A stretch of DNA of 64,000 bases, from positions 36,287,755 to 36,351,754 of the forward strand of contig NC_082701.1 in NCBI RefSeq assembly GCF_949987515.2. The letters are read 5' to 3'. Below the pieces are notes generated by a model, which worked only from the letters and a program-made list of their open reading frames with translations, did not search any database and had not been told where the DNA came from. Source of the stretch: Delphinus delphis (taxonomy: Eukaryota > Chordata > Mammalia > Artiodactyla > Delphinidae). This document shows, one piece after another, positions 11,621 to 24,424 of this stretch. The first letter of the stretch is position 1. Every line of letters begins with the position of its first letter. A program made the translations under genes and the position numbers.

Positions 11621-12480
11621 TAGTTCTCTTCCCTATTTTCCCCTGGAGATATTTATACCTGCATTTAAGTAAAGTTGTAGGTGTTGTTTTATTTAGAGGT
11701 ATTCCAGCTCATTTGTGAAAGCAAAACTTAGAAAATAGAAACAACATTTTTAATCACATTTCTAATCAATTATTTTCATCAACTTTTGTCCTAAGGACTG
11801 ATACTATTTTCTGTTACTTTACTGATTGTTATTTCACACTGGTCTGAAGAAGAGACAGGTGTTTAAAAATTGAAATAATGATGAATTCTATATTGTTCAT
11901 TTAATATTTTAGTAGTCAGAGCATCACCATTATCACCTGTTATTAGTAAAGAATTATGAAAAGCCTTGGTTCTCTCTCCATTTCCAGAATATTTGAATAA
12001 GCACTGCAATTCAGAGTAAAACAGTGCCCCTGTTACATTTTACCAACAACCCCTCAACTTCCTCAAAAGCATTAGTACACTGAAAGACATGTTTTACTTA
12101 CCTTGATGTGTAGTACAAGTTGTCTTGAATAAATCTTCATGAAGATCTTTTTGGAGGGAAAAAAACAACTTTAGGAAAGGTTATTTCTCATTATCAATGT
12201 AGAATGACTGGGACTGTAGATGAGAAAGTGATTATATAAATGAAAGGACATACCTAGACATACATAGGAAAATTCTGTAGTGATCTTCAGGAGCTTGTTT
12301 ATGTCTGATTGCTATTTCAGCAGAAATCAAAAATACAACTGACCTTTCCTAACTTTCAGCAACATTTTGAGTGAAAACTATAAAGAGCTACATAATGTAC
12401 TTTGAAAAAATAAAAATATTTTCAACACATTCTAAATATCTCATTTTCATGACTATTAGTTGGATTTAGGAATATGATAC
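11621..12480. other. Unassigned intergenic DNA
   Basis: Nothing recognisable beyond AT-rich sequence. Confidence 0.5.
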
Positions 12481-12489
12481 TGTGGAAAG

Positions 12490-12640
12490 AAACTTACTTA
12501 GACTGGGAATATGGAGACTTAGTTTTATTATTGGCTCCACTCTCTAGTTTGTTGCATATTTCTGGGTCCAATTGACTCATCTATAAAGTGAGAAAATTGT
12601 ACTATATGACCTCAAACAGCACTTTTAAAATTTAAGATAC
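12490..12640 (+). repeat. MIR SINE, degenerate
   Basis: Core 'attgactcatctataaagtg' followed by 'actatatgacctcaaacagc', in MIR order. Confidence 0.6.
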
Positions 12641-12819
12641 TGATATGCAGTAAGACTCATCAAAGTTTTCTCACATCCATGATCCTTAGTGTGCTTTTAA
12701 ATCATTGATCATCATTTTGATATCTGAAGAGATGTCAAAACTTACCTTCAAGGGTATTCAAAGCCTGCATAGAGAATTATGAAAACACTCCGATGATAGC
12801 AATGCTATTTAATTTAAAA

Positions 12820-12932
12820 TAACCATGTGTATAGCTGATTCACTTTGCTTACAGTAGAAACTAACACAACATTGCAAAGCATCTATACTACAATAAAAAT
12901 TAATTTAAAAAAATAATTTAAAAAATAAAATA
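12820..12932 (+). mobile_element. L1 3'-terminal fragment
   Basis: About 110 bp matching the extreme L1 3'UTR: 'gctgattcactttgcttac', 'agaaactaacacaacattgc' and 'ctatactacaataaaaatt', with an A/T tail. It is a severely 5'-truncated insertion. Flanking 'aatttaaaataa'-type sequence may be a TSD, but the low complexity prevents certainty. Confidence 0.88.
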
Positions 12933-14190
12933 CACCTGCGTTTTTATATTACCCACAAAACTGAAAAAGAAATGAAAGTAATGATCCAAAGACTAAAATT
13001 CATTTAGTTCTTCCTAAGGAAGGATTTCCATATGCATCTTATATGAAATGATAGGAAGAGAAATCAACCTTCTCCTTCCCCACCCCTCCTAAATGCCTCA
13101 CAAAATGTCATTGTTTAATGTTTAATAAATTCTTTCAAGTTGATGGCAGAAGCCAAAATAATTAAGAAGGTCAACACAGAAGAAAACCCAGGAGGTCCAC
13201 TAGAAGAAATAATTTTGAGGAACGAAAAGATTTAAATCTATCAAACATTAGGGATGCCACAGAAAAATTCCTTTAAAATATTAGATACTTCAGGGTCCTT
13301 CTTGATCAGTTTCCATTTTACTTTAAGTTTTAAGGGAAGGAGGGAAAAGTACATTTGTCTGTTACAACAATTAAAAGGAGGGCATAATGTCTGTATATTA
13401 CAACTAGCCCATAACTTACAAGGGATTTCTTACCAGAACAAAATTTAACTAATTTTTCCATAGTCTTGCAGCCAATTGAGCTGAGGAGAAGAGAATTGGA
13501 GGAGTAAGGAAGATTTCTCATAGAATTCCTGTGTTATCCTTAAATCTGTAGTCATACTTCTGAGTTAGGAACACAGATTCTATGACTAGTACTCTAGCCC
13601 TGAAAAAAATAGTTTACATTTCAGGCCATAACCAGGGACTGGAATAAAGCATGTGCAGGAAAGAGAAATAGAGTGAGACTCTGGGAGGTGGGGGTGGGGG
13701 AGGGGAAGAAGTGACTAATGTACACTAATGCAAAAACTAATTATGTATACTTGAGCTAATGGGGTAAAACAGAGACAACTCCGAAAAGATGTATAATATT
13801 ACTGAAAATTTAGCTAAACTACTTGAAATGCAATTAACAGTCATTTCACTTCCCATGACCAGGTTTCTTTCATTATCTGAAACTTACTTCTTTTTGGAAT
13901 AAGGTTAATATTTGTAGAAGTATTAGTATATTAAAGCATAACATTTGGGACTTCCTATGCATTAATATCTTTTAACCATCTCCCAATTTGTTACTTGCCT
14001 TCATACCAGGCTAGTATAGAGAATAACTCAGAAAGTTTAAAACACACTAATAATCATCTTTGCACCCACAAAAATGAAACTAATAGAGTATTCACAATGA
14101 TTGAATGCTTAATGACTTATAATTAGTGATTGCCCTTCTCTCACCATCTTGTGAATATACATAGAAATTTATTTTTTCTTGAAAGAAGTA
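12933..14190. other. Unassigned intergenic DNA
   Basis: No gene or repeat family recognised. Includes a G-rich tract at 13683-13706. Open frames at 13254-13448 and 13330-13521 overlap on opposite strands and look like chance. Confidence 0.5.
13683..13706 (+). other. G-rich tract, potential G-quadruplex
   Basis: Four G-runs separated by loops of 1-4 nt (ggg-aggt-ggggg-t-ggggg-a-gggg) satisfy the usual intramolecular G4 pattern. No promoter context is visible. Confidence 0.6.
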
Positions 14191-14194
14191 TATG

Positions 14195-14325
14195 GGTATT
14201 AGAAATAGTTTTTGAATTTTGATTATGATGATACTTATACATCTCTATTTGTCAAAAATCATTAAAAATCCAGAAAATGTAGATTTTATACTGTATGTAT
14301 ATTTTACCTCAATAAACTAGACTTT
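14195..14325 (+). repeat. Old L1M 3'-end fragment
   Basis: Ends 'attttacctcaataaacta', preceded by 'gtcaaaaatcattaaaaatc'. This is the layout of old L1M 3' ends ('...ctaaaaatcattgaattg...tatacctcaataaa'). Confidence 0.55.
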
Positions 14326-14387
14326 TTAAAAAATGCTCAGAACTTTAAATAAGTATATAGTAAACAAAAATTTTAATTTTTAAGTAA

Positions 14388-15120
14388 CATTTAAAAAATC
14401 AATTTTGAATAGGTTATACATGTTCATGAATCAAAATTCAAATAGTGTGAAAAAGTATATGATAAAATCTCTGTCGCAACTTTTTTCTCCACCCACCATA
14501 TTTCTATCCTGAAGACAATTGCCCTTCTAGTTTCATGAATGTTCTTTTAGAGAAAGTATTCCTTATATATAGAACTGTATATATGTTCCATGCATGTACA
14601 CTTGTATGTGTGTTGCATATGCACCTTAATTGGAGCACAGTTTGCACCTTGATTTTTGTACTTAATATATTTTGGAGATGACTCCATATCATTACACATA
14701 GGTCTGACTCATTCTTTTTAATGGCTATTCCATTTTAACAATGTGCTATAAAAACATCTTTATCCAGACTTTTGAGATTATTTAATATTTTGTTTCAATT
14801 TTTTGTTATTGAGACAGTACCAAAATGAATATAATAATAGATATTTGTATATATGTAGTATAAATTCCTAGAAGTGAAATTCTGTGTCAATGAATATGTG
14901 CATATTTAGTTTTAATAGATATTGCAACATTTCCCTTATGACTTGTACTATTTTACACTCCTGCCTGTAATTTTGATCACCTGTTTAGCCATATTTTTGC
15001 CAATAATAGAAGGTTATTAAGACTTTTTTGGCAATGTTATGCAAAAATGCCATAGCGTTATAGTCATAACTTGTATTTCTCTCAATGTAAGAACAAGCAT
15101 ATTTTCATATATTTGAAAAA
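14388..15120 (-). mobile_element. Old L1M fragment, antisense
   Basis: The plus strand reads as inverted L1M 3'UTR and ORF2 end: 'ttggagatgactccatatca', 'ttttaatggctattccattt', 'ataaattcctagaagtgaaa', 'aatagatattgcaacattt', then 'ttgtatttctctcaatg'. Highly diverged, with no ORF. Confidence 0.75.
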
Positions 15121-16052
15121 TAAAGTTTCTGGGTGATAAATAAAGTTTACTTTATATGGTAATTCATTTAGCTGAACATTATGCTTTAATTATTTATTTA
15201 TAATTAGTGTTTTCAAAATTACATTTTCTAGCTTCAGTTTCACCTTGGGTCTTGGGTGAAATTTAGATTCAGCCAGCCAAATGCACTTGGATATCATTGC
15301 TTGAAGACAGAAATTAGATAGAGGTCATATTTCTTCTATTTCTGCTTCTGCTTTTACTGCTGTCAAGTATGGTTATGGAGACATTGAAATTTTCTATGGC
15401 AGTCTTAGAAAAGTTCCCAGAAATCAGTCATATGCTTTAAAGGCAAGAAACAGAGTCCTCTTTTGGCCAATACTTCTTCCAGGTCCGATATATCTCTGCA
15501 GAAAATAAGTACAGTCTCAGTGATCCCTCAGTGGAATGTTTTTCATTTTTAACTTATATAGTATCCTTATAGATCCTGGGATGATATCCTTCCCAACGTT
15601 TTCTAATCTATGACTGAGGTGAGATACTTGCCATCAAGATATTTTCAGGAATATTGTGTTGGGGGAAGGAACAAGATACCAAGTTCTGAATAATTTTCCC
15701 TAGTTCTGAGTGAAGCTCCTTGAGGCACAGGGTTGTATATTATGTGTGTGATCTATTTTAGCCTCTACTTCTTCCCAGCCAATGGAAGGCAATTTTTCTC
15801 CTTCACCTTGCCTCAACTACAGACCACTTCCCACACAGATATGGCATGTCTGCATGTTTCCTCATTCAGCACTTCCTCCCCTGCTATTCTGTTAGCCAAT
15901 GGTATTCAGAAAAATGTTCCAGGGCCAGCTTACACTGCTTGTATCTTTTGTTCCAAAGAAGGGGCTGTTAATTTTAGCTCACAGGATAAGTCATTTATAA
16001 CAGAGAACTGTGCAAGGCTTGTTGAAAGCCACAACTGTAGGCATTTCTTCTG
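15121..16052. other. Unassigned intergenic DNA
   Basis: No family recognised. An open frame begins at 15733 and reads into the SINE at 16068. Its upstream 110 codons resemble no protein I know. Confidence 0.45.
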
Positions 16053-16067
16053 GTGTCTCCTAGTTTT

Positions 16068-16318
16068 TTTATTTTTTGGTTTTTCGTTTTTTTTTTTTTT
16101 TTTTTTTTTTGCGGTATGTGGGCCTCTCACTGTTGTGGTCTCTCCCGTTACGGAGCACAGGCTCCGGACGCGCAGGCTCCGGACGCGCAGGCTTAGCTGC
16201 CATGGCTCACGGGCCCAGCTGCTCCACGGCATATGGGACCCTCGCGAACCGGGGCACGAACCCGAGTCCCCTGCATCGGCAGGCGGACTCTCAACCACTG
16301 TGCCATCAGGGAAGCCCT
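16068..16318 (-). mobile_element. CHR-type SINE, short form, perfect TSD
   Basis: Inverted SINE with a long T-rich tail (16068-16110) and the head at 16317. A perfect 15-bp TSD, gtgtctcctagtttt, lies at 16053-16067 and 16319-16333. The body carries an exact internal duplication of the 15-mer gctccggacgcgcag in tandem (about 16160-16190). Long open frames across it on both strands are translated SINE. Confidence 0.96.
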
Positions 16319-16333
16319 GTGTCTCCTAGTTTT

Positions 16334-16729
16334 ATTGAGAATATTATCCAATATTTCTGAGAGGACAAGGGACCATCACCACTTTACTCTTCAATCTTAT
16401 TAACCCAAGTTTTCTTAACTTTCAAGAGTGTAAAGTATTTGCCTCATAAGCACATCAAGGAATAAAAGTAAATTTATTGTATGAGTAGTTAGGGTTAGAA
16501 AAGTGTTCTAGATCTATTTATTTTTGCTTTAGAGTTGGTAGAACATGACTCTCATAAAATAGGAAGAGATTTGGATTGCTGTGAATATATCTCTAGCCTT
16601 GTCAGGTTTATTTTGTCACCTTAAACCTACTATTTTTTCCTGTCCAATAAATGTACCCGAGGGTCCAGTGCACACAAAAATTTTTGGTAATAAAATTCAT
16701 TGGTTTTCCCTTCAGCTATGTGAAAATAA
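16334..16729. other. Unassigned intergenic DNA
   Basis: No recognisable gene or repeat. Confidence 0.5.
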
Positions 16730-16850
16730 AACCAGAAGATGGAAATGTGGAAGAGTGTCCTCACATGGAAGAAGGCCTCATGTTGGTACCCTAGTCTTGG
16801 ACTTCCTGCCTCCAGAACTATGAGAAATAAATTTCTGTTATTTATAAGTG
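16730..16850 (+). repeat. MLT1/MaLR LTR 3' fragment
   Basis: Contains 'gtcctcacatggaagaaggc', 'cttggacttcctgcctcca' and 'gaactatgagaaataaattt', the 3' part of MaLR LTRs including the polyadenylation AATAAA. Confidence 0.65.
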
Positions 16851-16974
16851 AAAAAAATATGGCTTGTTATCCTGATTTTTATTCCCTTGGCCCTCCCTTT
16901 GATTTTTAAATCCATTATTGATTGCTAATCCCAGTCTAACTGTATAAAAATCACTTATTAAAAATATATATGCC

Positions 16975-17092
16975 TGAGTTTCCCCCTAAGCCCAATGGAT
17001 AAAAATCACCAGGAACATATCTTTAGCAAAATAGTTTAAGAAACTACTAAGGTGATTCTGATAGCTAGCCAGTTTTGAGAACCCTAAATTAT
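16975..17092 (+). repeat. MER5/MER20-like hAT fragment
   Basis: Ends 'aaggtgattctgatagctag' then 'ccagttttgagaaccct', like the right terminus of MER5-type elements. The interior is diverged. Confidence 0.55.
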
Positions 17093-17719
17093 AGAATCAG
17101 AAACCATCAGAAAATTCAAAGACCAACCTAAGAGCCTTTCAAATTAATTCAATTTTTGCACAATCAATAAGGCATAGCAGTTTAACTTGAAGGTCAAAAG
17201 CAGTAGTTTGTCTCCAGATTCTCTTAACATGAATATAATTAATAAATTTAAACTGATGTTAACCTCTTTGGAAACACATATCATAAGAGCATTTCAGGCC
17301 CAGTGAATTTTATTTTATCTTTTTTAAAAGGCATTAGAATTTGGGATACTCTTTAACATCTGCTTTTAGCAGAGTGACAAAACCAGATGATAAGTTCCAT
17401 CAAAAGAGAGAGACAACTTTTTATTCATAAAGGAGTAGGACATTTACTTACACAAAAAAAGAAAACAAAATAAAAAGAAACCTGAAAAGAAAAGAAATTG
17501 GGAATGTCTACAATGTATTCAAGCTTTTAGTCAATTATTTTGACAACATGTAGAAGAGAAAACTTAAGTGTTTTCATTTACCAGGGACCAAAAAAAAAAC
17601 CCAAAAGTCAAAAGCACTGGTTATGTTTTGTGATTAAGTTTGCACTTGGAAATCATATAAAATCTAACACTAGGAAGAAATAATCCAGTGAGGGTGTCTG
17701 AGACCATATCATTCAACTA
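17093..17719. other. Unassigned intergenic DNA
   Basis: A-rich stretches around 17450-17500 and 17590. No gene or family recognised. Confidence 0.5.
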
Positions 17720-17910
17720 GAATTTGTTGTTACTATGCACTAAGAACTCTGTTTGATATTTCCTACATGTTATTTCATCCAACCCTTATAAAAACCCTGT
17801 GAGTTAAGTGTCATCTCCATTCTACTGATGATGGAATGGAGAATCAGTGGTAAGTTACTTACTCAAAGACACATGACTAAAAAGAAACAAAGGACCACAC
17901 TTGGACCCCA
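17720..17910 (-). repeat. MIR SINE
   Basis: Inverted MIR: 'ttatttcatccaacccttat', 'aaaaccctgtgagttaagtg', 'ccattctactgatgatg', 'taagttacttactcaaagac' and 'ccacacttggacccc', in the expected order. Confidence 0.83.
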
Positions 17911-20900
17911 TGCAACAAATTTAGTGTCTTTTTTTTGCTACAACACAATTGCCTATTTTGTTATATGTGTTGTCCTCTATTAACCTGTTCCCTCTTCTGC
18001 AATTTCCCCTTTGCTTATTTCTCTGGCATCTCCAATCTCCTTATTCCTTCTTTGTCACATGTTTCTCTAACTGGTAATACCACTTCATCTTATTGTCAAT
18101 CACCAAATATGTGCAACCTCCTTGGAGTCTTAGTGTAATCGGAGTAACATGTGAGGATGGAGACAAGGCTGGTTTGCAGAATCTTAAGAAAATAAATCAG
18201 CTTCATGATGCCTGCTGGTATAAAGAAAACAGGGAATGTGATGTTTGAAGTCAATTCAAAGATGCAAGCATACACAAAATTTACATAAATGTTAAGACTC
18301 TCTTCCTCCTTTCACAATATAATCTAGAGTTACGTCTACCTGCCTTCTACATTGTGAAAAGTACACACTATAATTAAAAAGTAAGATCATTTCAGGAGAG
18401 ATAGGAAAAACAAGATTATGTATGGGAACACTGACCTCAAGTGGAAAAGTCTTGCCATCAAGGGCCACATTCACTGATCTCATTTAATTAATTTTTCTTA
18501 CAAGCACTTCATACTTTTTGTGAAAAAAAGTAGACACTCACTAACATTGAGGGGGAAAAAAAGGTTTACCTGGATGCAGACATTCTTGAAATATAAGTCA
18601 CCATGCGTTGGCCTCTCCATTGTCTAACAGCCATGAATAGAACATAAATTCATGGCTCACATTCACCCTGTAAATAATGACAGACCCTTAATGACTGTGT
18701 GAAGCTGGCTTCTATTCTGAAAGATTTGTTTGTACACCTATATGATTGTTAAATATGTTGACTATGACCTCAGAATAAATCATAAGAATCCAAAATTAAC
18801 CTAACTATATAAAAAGGTAAGCAGGATCATAGTAAATGCTTAATTAACTCATTAACAAACAAAAATGAGATAGATATATAGTTCAAATGAGTTTGAGGTA
18901 TACACTATAAAATTTTCCCAGTTTTACATCTGTGCATCATTATTTTTAAACTAATTAAGAGTGCAAAGGAGGAATATGGATCTTACTTTTAGATAGAACA
19001 GAAAGCAAATCCTGAGTCTATGATCTTGATAAGCTATTTTAAATCTGCCTCCTCAAAAGTAATGTTAGCATTATTTTAATATCTATATTACAAACTCTTT
19101 CTAAAAGTTAAGTGAAAAAAAAGAGCCCAGTTACAACTCATATACGCAAGAGTAAATGTTAACTATTGTCCTTTAAAAAAACACATTGGGAAGATAAAGG
19201 GCTTTAAGAGGTTTATGTCCATATGTATTTACAACAGAGTGACTTTGGATTTTTGTTTATGTTGAACATAGTACAAAGAAATAGAGCATCAATGGCAGTC
19301 AAATATATTTCCATTTCCCCTACAAGGAGGCTAAGTACTTGTTTAAAATATTTTTCCTTTGGTAATTTGAATCCAAGTGTCAAAAATTAAGTCAAACATG
19401 TCAGAAATAATTCATTGTTTACTTTTATTTTTATGTGCCATTTGAAGAATGGAAACAGGCACTTCATACATTATCAAAGTGGCACTGATACTTTTTCACA
19501 TTACTTATTTGAGAAACAAGAATTTCTGGAAGGAACTCAATTTCAAACGTGGAGCAATGCTAAGTCTTTCCATAAAACAACAAATCTTCAACTAGACATT
19601 GTACAGATCATCTTCTATATCATTAATTTATATCATACTGTATACAGCAATTTGACACCTTCATTTGCACCAACCCCTATAACAAGATTCTATCTAAGAT
19701 ATAGTCCAAAGGCAATAGCAATTAGTTTACAGAAGTGATTGAATATAATATTTATAAGGCTTTAATTTTGAAACATGATGGGTTCTAAGCTCATATGTAC
19801 CAATAGAGATTCTAGGGTTGAGTCACCTCCTACTAAACTCTTTTTACTACCATCCCATAAATGACTCTGTTAGCACTTTATTCTACAATTGCTATATTAA
19901 TTCCCAACAAAACACTACACTATCCTTACCAACTACCACTCTCAATATTATCTATATTATCACAACCCTCTCCACTGCCTGTCTTTATCACTTCTTTTTT
20001 ATTCTTCCTTCAGAATTCCTTTGTTTCTGACATGTTTTACAGAATTAAATAGTAAAAGTGATATTTATTTCTTTCTATTGGTACTTCATGAATATTCCCA
20101 CTATTTTTCTTAATTTCTGAAGCCTGCCATAGATTTTATATTTCATCCTCTCAAGCAAATTAGAGTATCTGTACCTAAGAATAGATTCACAGAGGAGTTA
20201 TTTGTATGATACTTTATTTCAGATCTAAACATGATCTAGGTTTTCATCCATTTTATGTTTCAGTTGATTGCATGCTTTGGCATGAGGTTGGCAGTGAGAA
20301 GGAAAATGTTTTTCCAACAATTTGGCTTTCCTGGCTAGATATCCAGGTGTTTCTTTTTATTCTTTTATAGCTAACTGATGCAATAGCGAGGACATTTAAT
20401 CTGTCATCATGTTCACAAAGAGATTGCCCATGGCTGAAGTTCCAATCAAATATATGAAATCTTCTTCCCATCTGTGAGATGATCAGGTAACACTGCATAG
20501 GCTTTTAGGTTTCTTCATTCCCTAGTATTATATGGATCTCTTTTATATAACAACAGGAACTCAGTATATATTCAATGGTTATGAATCTGAATATAGTTTT
20601 CACTCACTGAAAGACTTTCCTCTTTTAAAATCCAAAAGATTTACCTTATCAAGAATCTGGTAACTTCAGGAATTTTATATTAGGATTTGAGCAAAAGGAA
20701 ATAGCTACTTACAAAAATCTAATGATTCTCTTGGAGTTTGGAGTGTTTTTAATACTTCTTGCTTACAGGTTCTATATCATGAAGAAAACATGCACAATTA
20801 ATAAAAGGGTGATTAAAGTAAGCATCCCAAAACTCTATGGTAAAATTGGATAGGACAATGTAGCTTGGACTTAAAGTCTTACTGTTGCCTTCCACATAGC

Positions 20901-21597
20901 TGAATTGAAGACAAAGATACTCAGAGCAAATGACTAGTCTCAATCACAGGTAAAAAAAAAAAGCAAGAGCTATTCCCATCACATCCCACTTCTACCATTT
21001 CTAAGAGACTTTATTAAGAAACGTCTGAACTTGGAAGTCCAGAGTTCTTCATACAGATCCTTGAGGGGAAAATAATACTACTCATTATTAAGGAGATGGC
21101 TTAATTAGATAATTTCACTTGGTGGAGAAAATAAACAGGCTCTGAATTAGTGCTCACTGTTAAAAATATACTTTGAGACAAGAAGAAACTAATACAAATT
21201 CCTTTAAGGAGACATCTCTTTTTTGTGTGGTTCCTCCACCATAAGTATATGGAAATAAAGGAATGCCTGATGGAAATCAACAGCATCATACTTTGTTATC
21301 TCTTCAGGCTTTCCTGTGAGAAAACAGTAAAAACTAACATGATGTTTAATATCTCTGAGAATTCTTTCAGTGAAAGATTTTTTAACTCATCATTTTTTAC
21401 TTTATCTGAATCAGGATCTTGGAACAAAAATGATATGGAAGATAAAAAATTTCTGGATCTTAATGCTGATTCAATAAATTCCAGCAATGCAAATACTCTA
21501 TATCAAGCAGAAAAATAATATTATTTCAATCAGAATCATGGAAACTAGAGCTTATTTATTATCCTCTAGAATTATATAGTCCTCTTCTTTAAGCAAC
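17911..21597. other. Long unassigned intergenic stretch
   Basis: About 3.7 kb without a recognised gene. The pyrimidine-rich 17940-18130 is weakly L2-like. A 10-bp-arm hairpin (agccatgaat / attcatggct) lies at 18629-18657. Open frames at 19415-19738, 20253-20498 and 21225-21518 have no domain features and no support from splice signals or codon bias. The stretch ends abruptly at the 5' end of an L1. Confidence 0.5.
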
Positions 21598-23421
21598 AGG
21601 AAAGAATTGCCAAGATGTCAGAGGAGAACAAGGATGTGGAGTCCATCTCTCCCCACAAACAAATCAAGAATACATCTACAAGTGGAAGAATTCTCACAAA
21701 GCACCTATTGAACATTATTAGAGGAACTCTGACACCTAAAGGACAAGAAAGATCCCCACAGAACTGGGTAGGATGAAAGAAAGAAAAAGGGAAAAGGAAG
21801 AGGAGAGGAAGCAGGATGGGACCTATGCCCCTGGCAGGGACCTGAAGGTGAGGAGAGGTTTCAACATCTGGGGAAATCCCCACACCAATGGGGAGATCAG
21901 CTGCAACAGAAGGGGAGCTTCAGGGGCTCAGAGGAGAGCCCAGAAACTGGTCTGTGGCAGTCAGGACAGAATGAGACCTACACAGACGGTCCATGCCACA
22001 GCAATGTGCAGCCAGCCTGAAGCAGGTGTCCACTGGTGCACATGGGTCTGGGTGCTGGAATGTGGAGTTTGGAGAGCAGACCCAGGGAGGGGACAGCTGT
22101 TGGCTGTGAGGAGACAGCCTGAGGGGATAGGAGTGAGGAGCTCCACAACCAGGAATACTCAGAGGGCAAGCCCAGACCACACCACAGAAGCAAAGCACCA
22201 TTGTTGAGTAACATGCAAAGGGTTGGGCCACCATTTCAGCCTCTCTCCTCATGCACCAGCCCCTGCCTCCACAGGAACTAGGGAGGACTCCCACCAGAGC
22301 CAGCTAGGGTACCCCTGACATCGCCTCTTCTGCCCCACCCAAACCTGGGCAATATGCTTGCCCTGATAGCCACCTGATGAGCTTGCATACTGCAAACTCT
22401 ACCCCAGCACTCTCACACTTGGGTGGCCCACTGACACCAATCACCTCCTGAAGGAGTTACACGTTTCAATCTCTAGGCCAGCACCCTCCCGCCTGAATGG
22501 ACTGCTCACCCTGGATGCTGCCTCAGCTCCTTCCTGCATGATGGGCTCATGTGCTCCTGCAACATCTGGAGCAGACTCTGGCAGGAAGGACAAAGGCAGA
22601 GGGTGGATGTGGAAACCACAGCTGAGCACCAGGGGTCATGTGACTAAGGAAGAAGAGCTGAAATCTCTCCTCGCAGCTGCACAAACCATGGAGTTACATC
22701 TCTGCTGGCACCTTCCTAAATTCAGTGCCTGTGAAATATCTGAAAGGACAACATGTGCTCCTGCAGCTGAGATGGGACTGGCTTTAGCAGCTCTGGGCTC
22801 TGTGGGCATACACATGTGGGGGTTGGGCCAGGCCAGAGTCTGAGTTGCCTCCATAGCTCACACAGTGGGTTCATGTGCATGACTACTGCAGTCCTGGGAC
22901 CTGAACTCAGAGGACCTGCACTGGTGACATGGTAAAAAAAAATAAAATAAAATAAAAATGCCTGAGAGTTACCAGGGCCAATTGCTGGCATATTCATACT
23001 TGAGGTGGGACCAAGAGCAGTGCCAACAACAGTGTACTTTGTGAGCCCACACAACAGGTGAAAGATGACACAACAGAGCACATTCACAGGTGAACAGCTG
23101 CAGTGGAGGAATACTCAGTGGCATTTCTCCCAGTGGGAGTGCTCCAATCCTACTACCTCACACCACAGATCAGGAACACAGCTAAGGAACAGATCTGGGG
23201 ATTTCTACTCCAACAACTAGGAAGAAGACCCCACCCCTGACAGAGCAGAGGGGAGGCCCTGCTCAATTTCCAGGGCAGGCTCTTATCACCACAACACCAG
23301 TCAAACCCCTTATCAAGAGGATAATGGCACAAGCCTCTGGACCAATCTCAGCTACCAGAAAGCAGACAGCAGAAGCAAGAGGAACAATTATTGTGCAGCC
23401 TGTGGCAAGGAGACCACAAAC

Positions 23422-24424
23422 ATGGTAAGTTCAACAAAATGAGAAAACAAAGAAATATGTTGTAGAAAAGGAACAAGATAAAAACCTACAAGAACAACTA
23501 AATGAAGAGGAGGCAGGCAATATACCCGAAAAATAATTCAGAGTAATGATAGTAAAGATGATCAAAAATCTCGGAATAAGAATGGAGGCACAGATCTAGA
23601 AGACAAAAGAAGTGTTTAACAAAGACCTAGAAGAACTAAAGAACAAACAAACAGAGATGAACAATACAATAACTGAAATGAAAAATACACTGAAGGAATC
23701 AACAGCAGAATAACTGAAGCAGAAGAATGGATAAGTGACCTAGAAGACAGGATGGTGGAAATCTCTGCTGAAGCACAGAATAAAGAAAAAAGAGTGAAAA
23801 GAAATGAGGACAGTCTCAGAGACCTCTGGGACAACATTAAATGCACAAACATTCAAATTATAGGGGTCCCAGAAGAAGAAGAAACAAAGAAAGGACCTGA
23901 GAAAATATTTGAGAGATTATAGTCAAAAACTTCCCTAATATGGGAAGGAAATAGTCACCCAAGTCCAGGAAGTACAGAGAGTCCCATACTGGATAAACTC
24001 AAGGAGGAACATGCCAAGACACATATTAATCAAAGTAATAAAAATCTTAAATACAAAGAAAAATATTTAAAGCAACTGGGGAAAAATAACAAACAAGGGA
24101 ATCCCCATAAGGTTATCAGCTGATTTTTCAGCAGAAACTCTGCAGGTCAGAAGAGAGTGGCATGATATATTTAAAGTGATGAAAGGGATAAAACTACAAC
24201 CAAGAGAACCCTACCCAGCAAGGCTCTCATTCAGATTCTGTGGAGAAATCAAAAGCTTTACAGGCAAGCAAAATGTAAGAGAATTCAGCACCACCAAACC
24301 AGCTTTACAAAAAATGCTAAAGGAACTTTTCCAGGTGGGAAACACAAGAGAAGAGAACAAAAGAGGAAGGGAAGAAAAAAGACCTACAAAAACAAACCCA
24401 AAACAATTAAGAAAATGGCAATAG
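23422..24424 (+). pseudogene. L1 ORF1 pseudogene
   Basis: ORF1p is the trimeric RNA-binding chaperone of the L1 particle. The expected start at 23422 is followed within seven codons by a stop, and more stops follow. The charged, repetitive 23590-23780 section corresponds to the coiled coil. The 23790-24060 section, around 'acattcaaattataggggtc', corresponds to the RRM region. The C-terminal domain is readable from 24176 (PYPARLSFRFCGEIKSFTGK, then FSTTKPALQKMLKEL). The frame ends at 24424, overlapping the ORF2 start, so there is almost no ORF1-ORF2 spacer, unlike the neighbouring minus-strand copy. Non-functional. Confidence 0.85.

Noticed and set aside
15733..16329. 198-codon plus-strand open frame
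   Set aside because: The C-terminal third is a translated antisense SINE including its T-run (poly-Phe). The N-terminal part shows no known motif.
21773..22294. Overlapping 124-144 codon frames on both strands
   Set aside because: They lie inside the L1 5'UTR, which is stop-poor because it is G+C-richer. Not a host gene.
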